This document shows positions 1 through 10,563 of a stretch of DNA of 64,000 bases, piece after piece. Origin of the DNA: Eutreptiella sp. 'Long Island Sound 2002' (Eukaryota > Euglenozoa > Euglenophyceae > Eutreptiales > Eutreptiaceae); contig OZ038382.1 in NCBI GenBank assembly GCA_964036045.1, positions 39,696,090 to 39,760,089 on the forward strand, written 5' to 3'. Every line of letters starts with the position of its first letter. Positions within the stretch are counted from its first letter, which is position 1. The notes beneath the pieces are model-generated. The model saw only the letters and a list, made by a program, of their open reading frames with translations. It searched no databases and was not told where the DNA came from. The position numbers and the translations under genes are program-made.

Positions 1-2976
1 CGCCTCGTCTCGTCAAGCCAAGGCATGGCTGGCTTGGCTTGGCATGGTATGGTATGGTATGGCTTGGTGCGAGAGCCAGGTGCTTTCATAATGAAGTGCG
101 GTGATACCTGCCGACACAATATCTCAAAATTGAATTCGGGACTTTTTGTCAAGTTATTGCAGCTCCCCCTTCAGGGTTCTGGGAAGGCATTAGACGACAA
201 TTTAGAAGGGGCATGTTCCATATTTTTGCAAAAAAGTTTCATTTTGGTACGCCACATTTATTGGATTTTCAGGTTGCTGCGTGGTGGTTGGCTAGGCTGT
301 ACGCGTGCTTTTCTTAAAGTGGCACCTTTGGCCCTACCCGTTGAAGTTTTCGCTTTGGTCCACTGCCACCACACACCCACACTGCCATTGCACCCCCCGC
401 CACCCCCGCGCGCGCGCTCGCTCGCCTCGTCTCGTCAAGCCAAGGCATGGCTGGCTTGGCTTGGCATGGTATGGTATGGTATGGCTTGGTGCGAGAGCCA
501 GGTGCTTTCATAATGAAGTGCGGTGATACCTGCCGACACAATATCTCAAAATTGAATTCGGGACTTTTTGTGAAGTTATTGCAGCTCCCCCTTCAGGGTT
601 CCGGGAAGGCATTAGATGACAATTTAGAAGGGGCATGTTCCATATTTTTGCAAAAAAGTTTCATTTTGGTACGCCACATTTATTGGATTTTCAGGTTGCT
701 GCGTGGTGGTTGGCTAGGCTGTACGCGTGCTTTAGTAAAGTGGCACCTTTGGCCCTACCCGTTGAAGTTTTCGCTTTGGTCCACTGCCACCACACACCCA
801 CACTGCCATTGCACCCCCCGCCACCCCCGCGCGCGCGCTCGCTCGCCTCGTCTCGTCAAGCCAAGGCATGGCTGGCTTGGCTTGGCATGGTATGGTATGG
901 TATGGCTTGGTGCGAGAGCCAGGTGCTTTCATAATGAAGTGCGGTGATACCTGCCGACACAATATCTCAAAATTGAATTCGGGACTTTTTGTCAAGTTAT
1001 TGCAGCTCCCCCTTCAGGGTTCCGGGAAGGCATTAGACGACAATTTAGAAGGGGCATGTTCCATATTTTTGCAAAAAGGTTTCATTTTATACGCCACATT
1101 TATTGGATTTTCAGGTTGCTGCGTGGTGGTTGGCTAGGCTGTACGCGTGCTTTCGTAAAGTGGCACCTTTGGCCCTACCCGTTGAAGTTTTCGCTTTGGT
1201 CCACTGCCACCACACACCCACACTGCCATTGCACCCCCCGCCACCCCCGCGCGCGCGCTCGCTCGCCTCGTCTCGTCAAGCCAAGGCATGGCTGGCTTGG
1301 CTTGGCATGGTATGGTATGGTATGGCTTGGTGCGAGAGCCAGGTGCTTTCATAATGAAGTGCGGTGATACCTGCCGACACAATATCTCAAAATTGAATTC
1401 GGGACTTTTTGTGAAGTTATTGCAGCTCCCCCTTCAGGGTTCCGTGAAGGCATTAGACGACAATTTAGAAGGGGCATGTTCCATATTTTTGCAAAAAAGT
1501 TTCATTTTGGTACGCCACATTTATTGGATTTTCAGGTTGCTGCGTGGTGGTTGGCTAGGCTGTACGCGTGCTTTCGTAAAGTGGCACCTTTGGCCCTACC
1601 CGTTGAAGTTTTCGCTTTGGTCCACTGCCACCACACACCCACACTGCCATTGCACCCCCCGCCACCCCCGCGCGCGCGCTCGCTCGCCTCGTCTCGTCAA
1701 GCCAAGGCATGGCTGGCTTGGCATGGCATGGTATGGTATGGTATGGCTTGGTGCGAGAGCCAGGTGCTTTCATAATGAAGTGCGGTGATACCTGCCGACA
1801 CAATATCTCAAAATTGAATTCGGGACTTTTTGTCAAGTTATTGCAGCTCCCCCTTCAGGGTTCCGGGAGGGCATTAGACGAAAATTTAGAAGGGGCATGT
1901 TCCATATTTTTGCAAAAAAGTTTCATTTTGGTACGCCACATTTATTGGATTTTCAGGTTGCTGCGTGGTGGTTGGCTAGGCTGTACGCGTGCTTTCGTAA
2001 AGTGGCACCTTTGGCCCTACCCGTTGAAGTTTTCGCTTTGGTCCACTGCCACCACACACCCACAGTGCCATTGCACCCCCCGCCACCCCCGCGCGCGCGC
2101 TCGCTCGCCTCGTCTCGTCAAGCCAAGGCATGGCTCGCTTGGCTTGGCATAATATGGTATGGTTTAGTATGGCTTGGTGCGAGAGCCAGGTGCTTTCATA
2201 ATGAAGTGCGGTGATACCTGCCGACACAATATCTCAAAATTGAATTCGGGACTTTTTGTGAAGTTATTGCAGCTCCTGCTTCAGGGTTCCAGGAAGGCAT
2301 TAGACGACAATTTAGAAGGGGCATGTTCCATATTTTTGCAAAAAACTTTCATTTTGGTACGCCACATTTATTGGATTTTCAGGTTGCTGCGTGGTGGTTG
2401 GCTAGGCTGTACGCGTGCTTTCGTAAAGTGGCACCTTTGGCCCTACCCGTTGAAGTTTTCGCTTTGGTCCACTGCCACCACACACCCACACTGCCATTGC
2501 ACCCCCCGCCACCCCCGCGCGCGCGCTCGCTCGCCTCGTCTCGTCAAGCCAAGGCATGGCTGGCTTGGCTTGGCATGGTATGGTATGGTATGGCTTGGTG
2601 CGAGAGCCAGGTGCTTTCATAATGAAGTGCGGTGATACCTGCCGACACAATATCTCAAAATTGAATTCGGGACTTTTTGTCAAGTTATTGCAGCTCCCCC
2701 TTCAGGGTTCCGGGAAGGCATTAGACGACAATTTAGAAGGGGCATGTTCCATATTTTTGCAAAAAAGTTTCATTTTGGTACGCCACATTTATTGGATTTT
2801 CAGGTTGCTGCGTGGTGGTTGGCTAGGCTGTACGCGTGCTTTCGTAAAGTGGCACCTTTGGCCCTACCCGTTGAAGTTTTTGCTTTGGTCCACTGCCACC
2901 ACACACCCACAGTGCCATTGCACCCCCCGCCACCCCCGCGCGCGCGCTCGCTCGCCTCGTCTCGTCAAGCCAAGGC
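1..2976 (+). repeat. Array segment with dimeric alternation
   Basis: Unit starts: 25, 447, 868, 1288, 1709, 2130, 2556, after the 24-base tail of a preceding unit. One base about 125 positions into the unit alternates strictly, C (GTCAAG) at 150, 993, 1834, 2681 and G (GTGAAG) at 572, 1413, 2260, giving an effective period near 842 bp. The unit at 2130 is odd: its start reads ATGGCTCGC and its pentamer tract is TAATA TGGTA TGGTT TAGTA. The unit at 868 lacks one G near 1088 (TTTTATACGCC), making it 420 bp. Confidence 0.85.
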
Positions 2977-4658
2977 ATGGCTGGCTTGGCTTGGCATGGT
3001 ATGGTATGGTATGGCTTGGTGCGAGAGCCAGGTGCTTTCATAATGAAGTGCGGTGATACCTGCCGACACAATATCTCAAAATTGAATTCGGGATTTTTGT
3101 CAAGTTATTGCAGCTCCCCCTTCAGGGTTCCGGGAAGGCATTAGACGACAATTTAGAAGGGGCATGTTCCATATTTTTGCAAAAAAGTTTCATTTTGGTA
3201 CGCCACATTTATTGGATTTTCAGGTTGCTGCGTGGTGGTTGGCTAGGCTGTACGCGTGCTTTCGTAAAGTGGCACCTTTGGCCCTACCCGTTGAAGTTTT
3301 CGCTTTGGTCCACTGCCACCACACACCCACACTGCCATTGCACCCCCCGCCACCCCCGCGCGCGCGCTCGCTCGCCTCGTCTCGTCAAGCCAAGGCATGG
3401 CTGGCTTGGCTTGGCATGGTATGGTATGGTTTGGTATGGCTTGGTGCGAGAGCCAGGTGCTTTCATAATGAAGTGCGGTGATACCTGCCGACACAATATC
3501 TCAAAATTGAATTCGGGACTTTTTGTCAAGTTATTGCAGCTCCCCCTTCAGGGTTCCGGGAAGGCATTAGACGACAATTTAGAAGGGGCATGTTCCATAT
3601 TTTTGCAAAAAAGTTTCATTTTGGTACGCCACATTTATTGGATTTTCAGGTTGCTGCGTGGTGGTTGGCTAGGCTGTACGCGTGCTTTCGTAAAGTGGCA
3701 CCTTTGGCCCTACCCGTTGAAGTTTTCGCTTTGGTCCACTGCCACCACACACCCACACTGCCATTGCACCCCCCGCCACCCCCGCGCGCGCGCTCGCTCG
3801 CCTCGTCTCGTCAAGCCAAGGCATGGCTGGCTTGGCTTGGCATGGTATGGTATGGTATGGCTTGGTGCGAGAGCCAGGTGCTTTCATAATGAAGTGCGGT
3901 GATACCTGCCGACACAATATCTCAAAATTGAATTCGGGACTTTTTGTCAACTTATTGCAGCTCCCCCTTCAGGGTTCCGGGAAGGTATTAGACGACAATT
4001 TAGAAGGGGCATGTTCCATATTTTTGCAAAAAAGTTTTATTTTGGTACGCCACATTTATTGGATTTTCAAGTTGCTGCGTGGTGGTTGGCTAGGCTGTAC
4101 GCGTGTATTCGTAAAGTGGCACCTTTGGCCCTACCCGTTGAAGTTTTCGCTTTGGTCCACTGCCACCACACACCCACACTGCCATTGCACCCCCCGCCAC
4201 CCCCGCGCGCGCGCTCGCTCGCCTCGTCTCGTCAAGCCAAGGCATGGCTGGCTTGGCTTGGCATGGTATGGTATGGTTTGGTATGGCTTGGTGCGAGAGC
4301 CAGGTGCTTTCATAATGAAGTGCGGTGATACCTGCCGACACAATATCTCAAAATTGAATTCGGGACTTTTTGTCAAGTTATTGCAGCTCCCCCTTCAGGG
4401 TTCCGGGAAGGCATTAGACGACAATTTAGAAGGGGCATGTTCCATATTTTTGCAAAAAAGTTTCATTTTGGTACGCCACATTTATTGGATTTTCAGGTTG
4501 CTGCGTGGTGGTTGGCTAGGCTGTACGCGTGCTTTCGTAAAGTGGCACCTTTGGCCCTACCCGTTGAAGTTTTCGCTTTGGTCCACTGCCACCACACACC
4601 CACACTGCCATTGCACCCCCCGCCACCCCCGCGCGCGCGCTCGCTCGCCTCGTCTCGT

Positions 4659-4686
4659 CAAGCCAAGGCATGGCTGGCTTGGCTTG
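4659..4686 (+). other. Inverted repeat at the unit boundary (9-bp stem)
   Basis: CAAGCCAAG at 4659-4667 pairs perfectly with CTTGGCTTG at 4678-4686 around a 10-base loop. The structure sits directly before the TGGTA tract and recurs in nearly every unit. A few units break or change it, for example GGCCTGGCC forms near 19410 and 21516. Whether it forms a cruciform in DNA or a hairpin in RNA is not shown. Confidence 0.6.
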
Positions 4687-4689
4687 GCA

Positions 4690-4704
4690 TGGTATGGTAT
4701 GGTA
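4690..4704 (+). repeat. TGGTA pentamer tract, standard 3 copies
   Basis: Three perfect TGGTA copies end a longer degenerate pentamer region (GG every 4-5 bases from about 4666 to 4713). This is the main source of unit-length change. Two copies give a short unit (26183-26192). Four give a longer one (2150-2169, 3417-3436, 4264-4283, 28706-28725, 31235-31254, 32922-32941, 34188-34207, 35035-35054, 37986-38005, 39675-39694; some with base changes). Five occur at 23216-23240 and 24489-24513. Regularly spaced GG pairs could in principle form two-tetrad quadruplexes; that is inference only. Confidence 0.9.
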
Positions 4705-4776
4705 TGGCTTGGTGCGAGAGCCAGGTGCTTTCATAATGAAGTGCGGTGATACCTGCCGACACAATATCTCAAAATT

Positions 4777-4782
4777 GAATTC
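4777..4782. other. EcoRI site GAATTC present in most units
   Basis: GAATTC lies about 107 bases after the unit start and is kept in the great majority of units. Visible losses include GAACTC (18250, 22884, 28374, 33855, 56193), GAATAC (near 8147 and 9410), GAGTTC (near 11093), GATTTC (near 61664), and changed forms near 27107, 31330, 36391, 44402 and 62927. The site is a useful anchor for mapping the array. Confidence 0.95.
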
Positions 4783-4867
4783 GGGACTTTTTGTCAAGTT
4801 ATTGCAGCTCCCCCTTCAGGGTTCTGGGAAGGCATTAGACGACAATTTAGAAGGGGCATGTTCCATA

Positions 4868-4879
4868 TTTTTGCAAAAA
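4868..4879. other. 12-bp perfect palindrome in AT-rich core
   Basis: TTTTTGCAAAAA is its own reverse complement and is followed by A, GTTTCATTTT. It is the most AT-rich part of the unit and carries A- and T-tracts of the kind that can bend DNA. Recurrent variants here define unit families: CAAAAGAG (many units at 14-31 kb), CAAAATAG (20.4, 22.5, 26.8, 27.6 kb) and CAAAACAG (31.8 kb and the 58-63 kb series). Confidence 0.7.
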
Positions 4880-5036
4880 AGTTTCATTTTGGTACGCCAC
4901 ATTTATTGGATTTTCAGGTTGCTGCGTGGTGGTTGGCTAGGCTGTACGCGTGCTTTCGTAAAGTGGCACCTTTGGCCCTACCCGTTGAAGTTTTCGCTTT
5001 GGTCCACTGCCACCACACACCCACACTGCCATTGCA

Positions 5037-5061
5037 CCCCCCGCCACCCCCGCGCGCGCGC
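5037..5061. other. C-run plus alternating CG block
   Basis: A run of six C (5037-5042), GCCA, five C (5047-5051) and then alternating CG to 5061, followed by CTCGCTCGCC. Alternating CG is a classic potential Z-DNA sequence, and the minus strand carries G5 and G6 runs. It is also the second length-variable site: one C lost near 13887, two bases lost near 31610, one lost near 29080, two gained near 43836, and one C gained near 47190. Frequent C to T or G to A changes (GCGCGTGCGC, CTTGCTCG, TCACTCG) occur here. Confidence 0.8.
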
Positions 5062-5090
5062 TCGCTCGCCTCGTCTCGTCAAGCCAAGGC

Positions 5091-8037
5091 ATGGCTGGCT
5101 TGGCTTGGCATGGTATGGTATGGTATGGCTTGGTGCGAGAGCCAGGTGCTTTCACAATGAAGTGCGGTGATACCTGCCGACACAATATCTCAAAATTGAA
5201 TTCGGGACTTTTTGTGAAGTTATTGCAGCTCCCCCTTCAGGGTTCCGGGAAGGCATTAGACGACAATTTAGAAGGGGCATGTTCCATATTTTTGCAAAAA
5301 AGTTTCATTTTGGTACGCCACATTTATTGGATTTTCAGGTTGCTGCGTGGTGGTTGGCTAGGCTGTACGTGTGCTTTCGTAAAGTGGCACCTTTGGCCCT
5401 ACCCGTTGAAGTTTTCGCTTTGGTCCACTGCCACCACACACCCACACTGCCATTGCAACCCCCGCCACCCCCGCGCGCGCGCTCGCTCGCCTCGTCTCGT
5501 CAAGCCAAGGCATGGCTGGCTTGGCTTGGCATGGTATGGTATGGTATGGCTTGGTGCGAGAGCCAGGTGCTTTCATAATGAAGTGCGGTGATACCTGCCG
5601 ACACAATATCTCAAAATTGAATTCGGGACTTTTTGTCAAGTTATTGCAGCTCCCCCTTCAGGGTTCCGGGAAGGCATTAGACGACAATTTAGAAGGGGCA
5701 TGTTCCATATTTTTGCAAAAAGGTTTCATTTTGGTACGCCACATTTATTGGATTTTCAGGTTGCTGCGTGGTGGTTGGCTAGGCTGTACGCGTGCTTTCG
5801 TAAAGTGGCACCTTTGGCCCTACCCGTTGAAGTTTTCGCTTTGGTCCACTGCCACCACACACCCACACTGCCATTGCACCCCCTGCCACCCCCGCGCGCG
5901 CGCTCGCTCGCCTCGTCTCGTCAAGCCAAGGCATGGCTGGCTTGGCTTGGCATGGTATGGTATGGTATGGCTTGGTGCGAGAGCCAGGTGCTTTCATAAT
6001 GAAGTGCGGTGATACCTGCCGACACAATATCTCAAAATTGAATTCGGGACTTTTTGTGAAGTTATTGCAGCTCCCCCTTCAGGGTTCCGGAAAGGCATTA
6101 GACGACAATTTAGAAGGGGCATGTTCCATATTTTTGCAAAAAAGTTTCATTTTGGTACGCCACATTTATTGGATTTTCACGTTGCTGCGTGGTGGTTGGC
6201 TAGGCTGTACGCGTGCTTTCGTAAAGTGGCACCTTTGGCCCTACCCGTTGAAGTTTTCGCTTTGGTCCACTGCCACCACACACCCACACTGCCATTGCAA
6301 CCCCCGCCAACCCCGCGCGCGCGCTCGCTCGCCTCGTCTCGTCAAGCCAAGGCATGGCTGGCTTGGCTTGGCATGGTATGGTATGGTATGGCTTGGTGCG
6401 AGAGCCAGGTGCTTTCATAATGAAGTGCGGTGATACCTGCCGACACAATATCTCAAAATTGAATTCGGGACTTTTTGTCAAGTTATTGCAGCTCCCCCTT
6501 CAGGGTTCCGGGAAGGCATTAGACGACAATTTAGAAGGGGCATGTTCCATATTTTTGCAAAAAAGTTTCATTTTGGTACGCCACATTTATTGGATTTTCA
6601 GGTTGCTGCGTGGTGGTTGGCTAGGCTGTACGCGTGCTTTCGTAAAGTGGCACCTTTGGCCCTACCCGTTGAAGTTTTCGCTTTGGTCCACTGCCACCAC
6701 ACACCCACACTGCCATTGCACCCCCCGCCACCCCCGCGCACGCGCTCGCTCGCCTCGTCTCGTCAAGCCAAGGCATGGCTGGCTTGGCTTGGCATGGTAT
6801 GGTATGGTATGGCTTGGTGCGAGAGCCAGGTGCTTTCATAATGAAGTGCGGTGATACCTGCCGACACAATATCTCAAAATTGAATTCGGGACTTTTTGTG
6901 AAGTTATTGCAGCTCCCCCTTCAGGGTTCCGGGAAGGCATTAGACGACAATTTAGAAGGGGCATGTTCCATATTTTTGCAAAAAAGTTTCATTTTGGTAC
7001 GCCACATTTATTGGATTTTCAGGTTGCTGCGTGGTGGTTGGCTAGGCTGTACGCGTGCTTTCGTAAAGTGGCACCTTTGGCCCTACCCGTTGAAGTTTTC
7101 GCTTTGGTCCACTGCCACCACACACCCACACTGCCATTGCACCCCCCGCCACCCCCGCGCGCGCGCTCGCTCGCCTCGTCTCGTCAAGCCAAGGCATGGC
7201 TGGCTTGGCTTGGCATGGTATGGTATGGTATGGCTTGGTGCGAGAGCCAGGTGCTTTCATAATGAAGTGCGGTGATACATGCCGACACAATATCACAAAA
7301 TTGAATTCTGGACTTTTTGTCAAGTTATTGCAGCTCCCCCTTCAGGGTTCCGGGAAGGCATTAGACGACAATTTAGAAGGGGCATGTCCCATATTTTTTC
7401 CAAAAAGTTTCATTTTGGTACGCCACATTTATTGGATTTTCAGGTTGCTGCGTGGTGGTTGGCTAGGCTGTACGCGTGCTTTCGTAAAGTGGCACCTTTG
7501 GCCCTACCCGTTGAAGTTTTCGCTTTGGTCCACTGCCACCACACACCCACACTGCCATTGCAACCCCCGCCACCCCCGCGCGCGCGCTCGCTCGCCTCGT
7601 CTCGTCAAGCCAAGGCATGGCTGGCTTGGCTTGGCATGGTATGGTATGGTATGGCTTGGTGCGAGAGCCAGGTGCTTTCATAATGAAGTGCGGTGATACA
7701 TGCCGACACAATATCTCAAAATTGAATTCGGGACTTTTTGTCAAGTTATTGCAGCTCCCCCTTCAGGGTTCCGGGAATGCATTAGACGACAATTTAGAAG
7801 GGGCATGTTCCATATTTTTGCAAAAAAGTTTCATTTTGGTACGCCACATTTATTGGATTTTCAGGTTGCTGCGTGGTGGTTGGCTAGGCTGTACGCGTGC
7901 TTTCGTAAAGTGGCACCTTTGGCCCTACCCGTTGAAGTTTTCGCTTTGGTCCACTGCCACCACACACCCACACTGCCATTGCAACCCCCGCCACCCCCGC
8001 GCGCGCGCTCGCTCGCCTCGTGTCGTCAAGCCACGGC
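5091..8037 (+). repeat. Array segment, dimeric alternation resumes
   Basis: Unit starts: 5091, 5512, 5933, 6354, 6775, 7196, 7617. The GTGAAG/GTCAAG alternation reappears, with G at 5216, 6058, 6900 and C at 5637, 6479, 7321. Several units share GCAACCCCC in place of GCACCCCCC (near 5456, 6298, 7561, 7982). Units at 7196 and 7617 share GATACATGCC. The unit at 7196 has a cluster of changes around 7386-7401 (GTCCCATATTTTTTCC). Confidence 0.8.
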
Positions 8038-10563
8038 ATGGCTGGCTTGGCTTGGCATGGTATGGTATGGTATGGCTTGGTGCGAGAGCCAGGTGCTTTC
8101 ATAATGAAGTGCGGTGATACCTGCCGACACAATATCTCAAAATTGAATACGGGACTTCTTGTCAAGTTATTGCAGCTCCCCCTTCAGGGTTCCGGGAAGG
8201 CATTAGACGACAATTTAGAAGGGGCATGTTCCATATTTTTGCAAAAAAGTTTCATTTTGGTACGCAACATTTATTGGATTTTCAGGTTGCTGCGTGGTGG
8301 TTGGCTAGGCTGTACGCGTGCTTTCGTAAAGTGGCACCTTTGGCCCTACCCGTTGAAGTTTTCGCTTTGGTCCACTGCCACCACACACCCACAGTGCCAT
8401 TGCACCCCCCGCCACCCCCGCGCGCGCGCTCGCTCGCCTCGTCTCGTCAAGCCAAGGCATGGCTGGCTTGGCTTGGCATGGTATGGTATGGTATGGCTTG
8501 GTGCGAGAGCCAGGTGCTTTCATAATGAAGTGCGGTGATACCTGCCGACACAATATCTCAAAATTGAATTCGGGACTTTTTGTCAAGTTATTGCACCTCC
8601 CCTTTCAGGGTTCCGGGAAGGCATTAGACGACAATTTAGAAGGGGCATGTTCCATATTTTTGCAAAAAAGTTTCATTTTGGTACGCCACATTTATTGGAT
8701 TTTCAGGTTGCTGCGTGGTGGTTGGCTAGGCTGTACGCGTGCTTTCGTAAAGTGGCACCTTTGGCCCTACCCGTTGAAGTTTTCGCTTTGGTCCACTGCC
8801 ATCACACACCCACACTGCCATTGCACCCCCCGCCACCCCCGCGCGCGCGCTCGCTCACCTCGTCTCGTCAAGCCAAGGCATGGCTGGCTTGGCTTGGCAT
8901 GGTATGGTATGGTATGGCTTGGTGCGAGAGCCAGGTGCTTTCATAATGAAGTGCGGTGATACCTGCCGACACAATATCTCAAAATTGAATTCGGGACTTT
9001 TTGTCAAGTTATTGCAGCTCCCCCTTCAGGGTCCCGGGAAGGCATTAGACGATAATTTAGAAGGGGCATGTTCCATATTTTTGCAAAAAAGTTTCATTCT
9101 GGTACGCCACATTTATTGGATTTTCAGGTTGCTGCGTGGTGGTTGGCTAGGCTGTACGCGTGTCTTCGTAAAGTGGCACCTTTGGCCCTACCCGTTGAAG
9201 TTTTCGCTTTGGTCCACTGCCACCACACACCCACACTGCCATTGCAACCCCCGCCACCCCCGCGCGCGCGCTCGCTCGCCTCGTCTCGTCAAGCCAAGGC
9301 ATGGCTGGCTTGGCTTGGCATGGTATGGTATGGTATGGCTTGGTGCGAGAGCCAGGTGCTTTCATAATGAAGTGCGGTGATACCTGCCGACACAATATCT
9401 CAAAATTGAATACGGGACTTCTTGTCAAGTTATTGCAGCTCCCCCTTCAGGGTTCCGGGAAGGCATTAGACGACAATTTAGAAGGGGCATGTTCCATATT
9501 TTTGCAAAAAAGTTTCATTTTGGTACGCCACATTTATTGGATTTTCAGGTTGCTGCGTGGTGGTTGGCTAGGCTGTACGCGTGCTTTCGTAAAGTGGCAC
9601 CTTTGGCCCTACCCGTTGAAGTTTTCGCTTTGGTCCACTGCCACCACACACCCACAGTGCCATTGCACCCCCCGCCACCCCCGCGCGCGCGCTCGCTCGC
9701 CTCGTCTCGTCAAGCCAAGGCATGGCTGGCTTGGCTTGGCATGGTATGGTATGGTATGGCTTGGTGCGAGAGCCAGGTGCTTTCATAATCAAGTGCGGTG
9801 ATACCTGCCGACACAATATCTCAAAATTGAATTCGGGACTTTTTGTCAAGTTATTGCACCTCCCCCTTCAGGGTTCCGGGAAGGCATTAGACGACAATTT
9901 AGAAGGGGCATGTTCCATATTTTTGCAAAAAAGTTTCATTTTGGTACGCCACATTTATTGGATTTTCAGGTTGCTGCGTGGTGGTTGGCTAGGCTGTACG
10001 CGTGCTTTCGTAAAGTGGCACCTTTGGCCCTACCCGTTGAAGTTTTCGCTTTGGTCCACTGCCACCACACACCCACACTGCCATTGAACCCCCTGCCACC
10101 CCCGCGCGCGCGCTCGCTCGCCTCGTCTCGTCAAGCCAAGGCATGGCTGGCTTGGCTTGGCATGGTATGGTATGGTATGGCTTGGTGCGAGAGCCAGGTG
10201 CTTTCATAATGAAGTGCGGTGATACCTGCCGACACAATATCTCAAAATTGAATTCGGGACTTTTTGTCAAGTTATTGCAGCTCCCCCTTCAGGGTTCCGG
10301 GAAGGCATTAGACGATAATTTAGAAGGGGCATGTTCCATATTTTTGCAAAAAAGTTTCATTCTGGTACGCCACATTTATTGGATTTTCAGGTTGCTGCGT
10401 GGTGGTTGGCTAGGCTGTACGCGTGCTTTCGTAAAGTGGCACCTTTGGCCCTACCCGTTGAAGTTTTCGCTTTGGTCCACTGCCACCACACACCCACACT
10501 GCCATTGCACCCCCCGCCACCCCCGCGCGCGCGCTCGCTCGCCTCGTCTCGTCAAGCCAAGGC
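8038..10563 (+). repeat. Trimer duplication, 1263-bp period
   Basis: Units 8038, 8459, 8880 are matched by 9301, 9722, 10143, all 1263 bp apart. Shared rare forms are GAATACGGGACTTCTTG in 8038 and 9301, TTGCACCTCC in 8459 and 9722, and GATAATTTAG with CATTCTGGTAC in 8880 and 10143. Private changes in either copy (for example ACGCAACA near 8265, AATCAAGTG near 9789, GTCCCGGG near 9033) show that the event is not recent. Confidence 0.8.

Larger units (their letters stand above)
2977..5090 (+). repeat. Array segment with 847-bp dimers
   Basis: Unit starts: 2977, 3397, 3823, 4244, 4670. The unit at 2977 lacks one base (GGATTTTTGTC near 3093) and is 420 bp. Units 3397 and 4244 carry a four-pentamer tract whose third copy is TGGTT; each is 426 bp and each is followed by a normal 421-bp unit. 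This makes two 847-bp dimers, 3397-4243 and 4244-5090. The unit at 2130 carries a related TGGTT tract and may be an older relative. Confidence 0.8.
4670..5090 (+). repeat. Reference satellite unit (421 bp)
   Basis: Chosen as a near-consensus unit; its only obvious private-looking base is a T in GGTTCTGGGAAGG where most units have C. In order it holds the GG-rich TGGYW tract (about 4670-4715), a mixed part with GAATTC (4777-4782), a CT-rich piece (about 4808-4818), an AT-rich part (4864-4890) with the palindrome TTTTTGCAAAAA, a part with ACGCGT (4946-4951), a CA-rich piece (5009-5027), and the C-run plus CG block (5037-5061) followed by CTCG and CTCGT repeats (5061-5079). Hand count gives 219 G+C of 421 (52%) and 21 CpG, nine of them in 5051-5080. 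Confidence 0.95.

Noticed and set aside
4815-4830. RNA polymerase III B box resemblance (GGTTCCGGGAA)
   Set aside because: It only partly fits GGTTCGANTCC, and no A box at suitable distance or tRNA fold was found.
4901-4920. Possible 3' splice site (TTATTGGATTTTCAGG)
   Set aside because: It occurs once per unit simply because the unit repeats, and there is no exon or coding signal to support it.
4670-5090. CENP-B box
   Set aside because: Each TTCG in the unit was checked against NTTCGNNNNANNCGGGN. None has the required A and CGGG, and CGAA, needed for the reverse strand, is absent from the reference unit.
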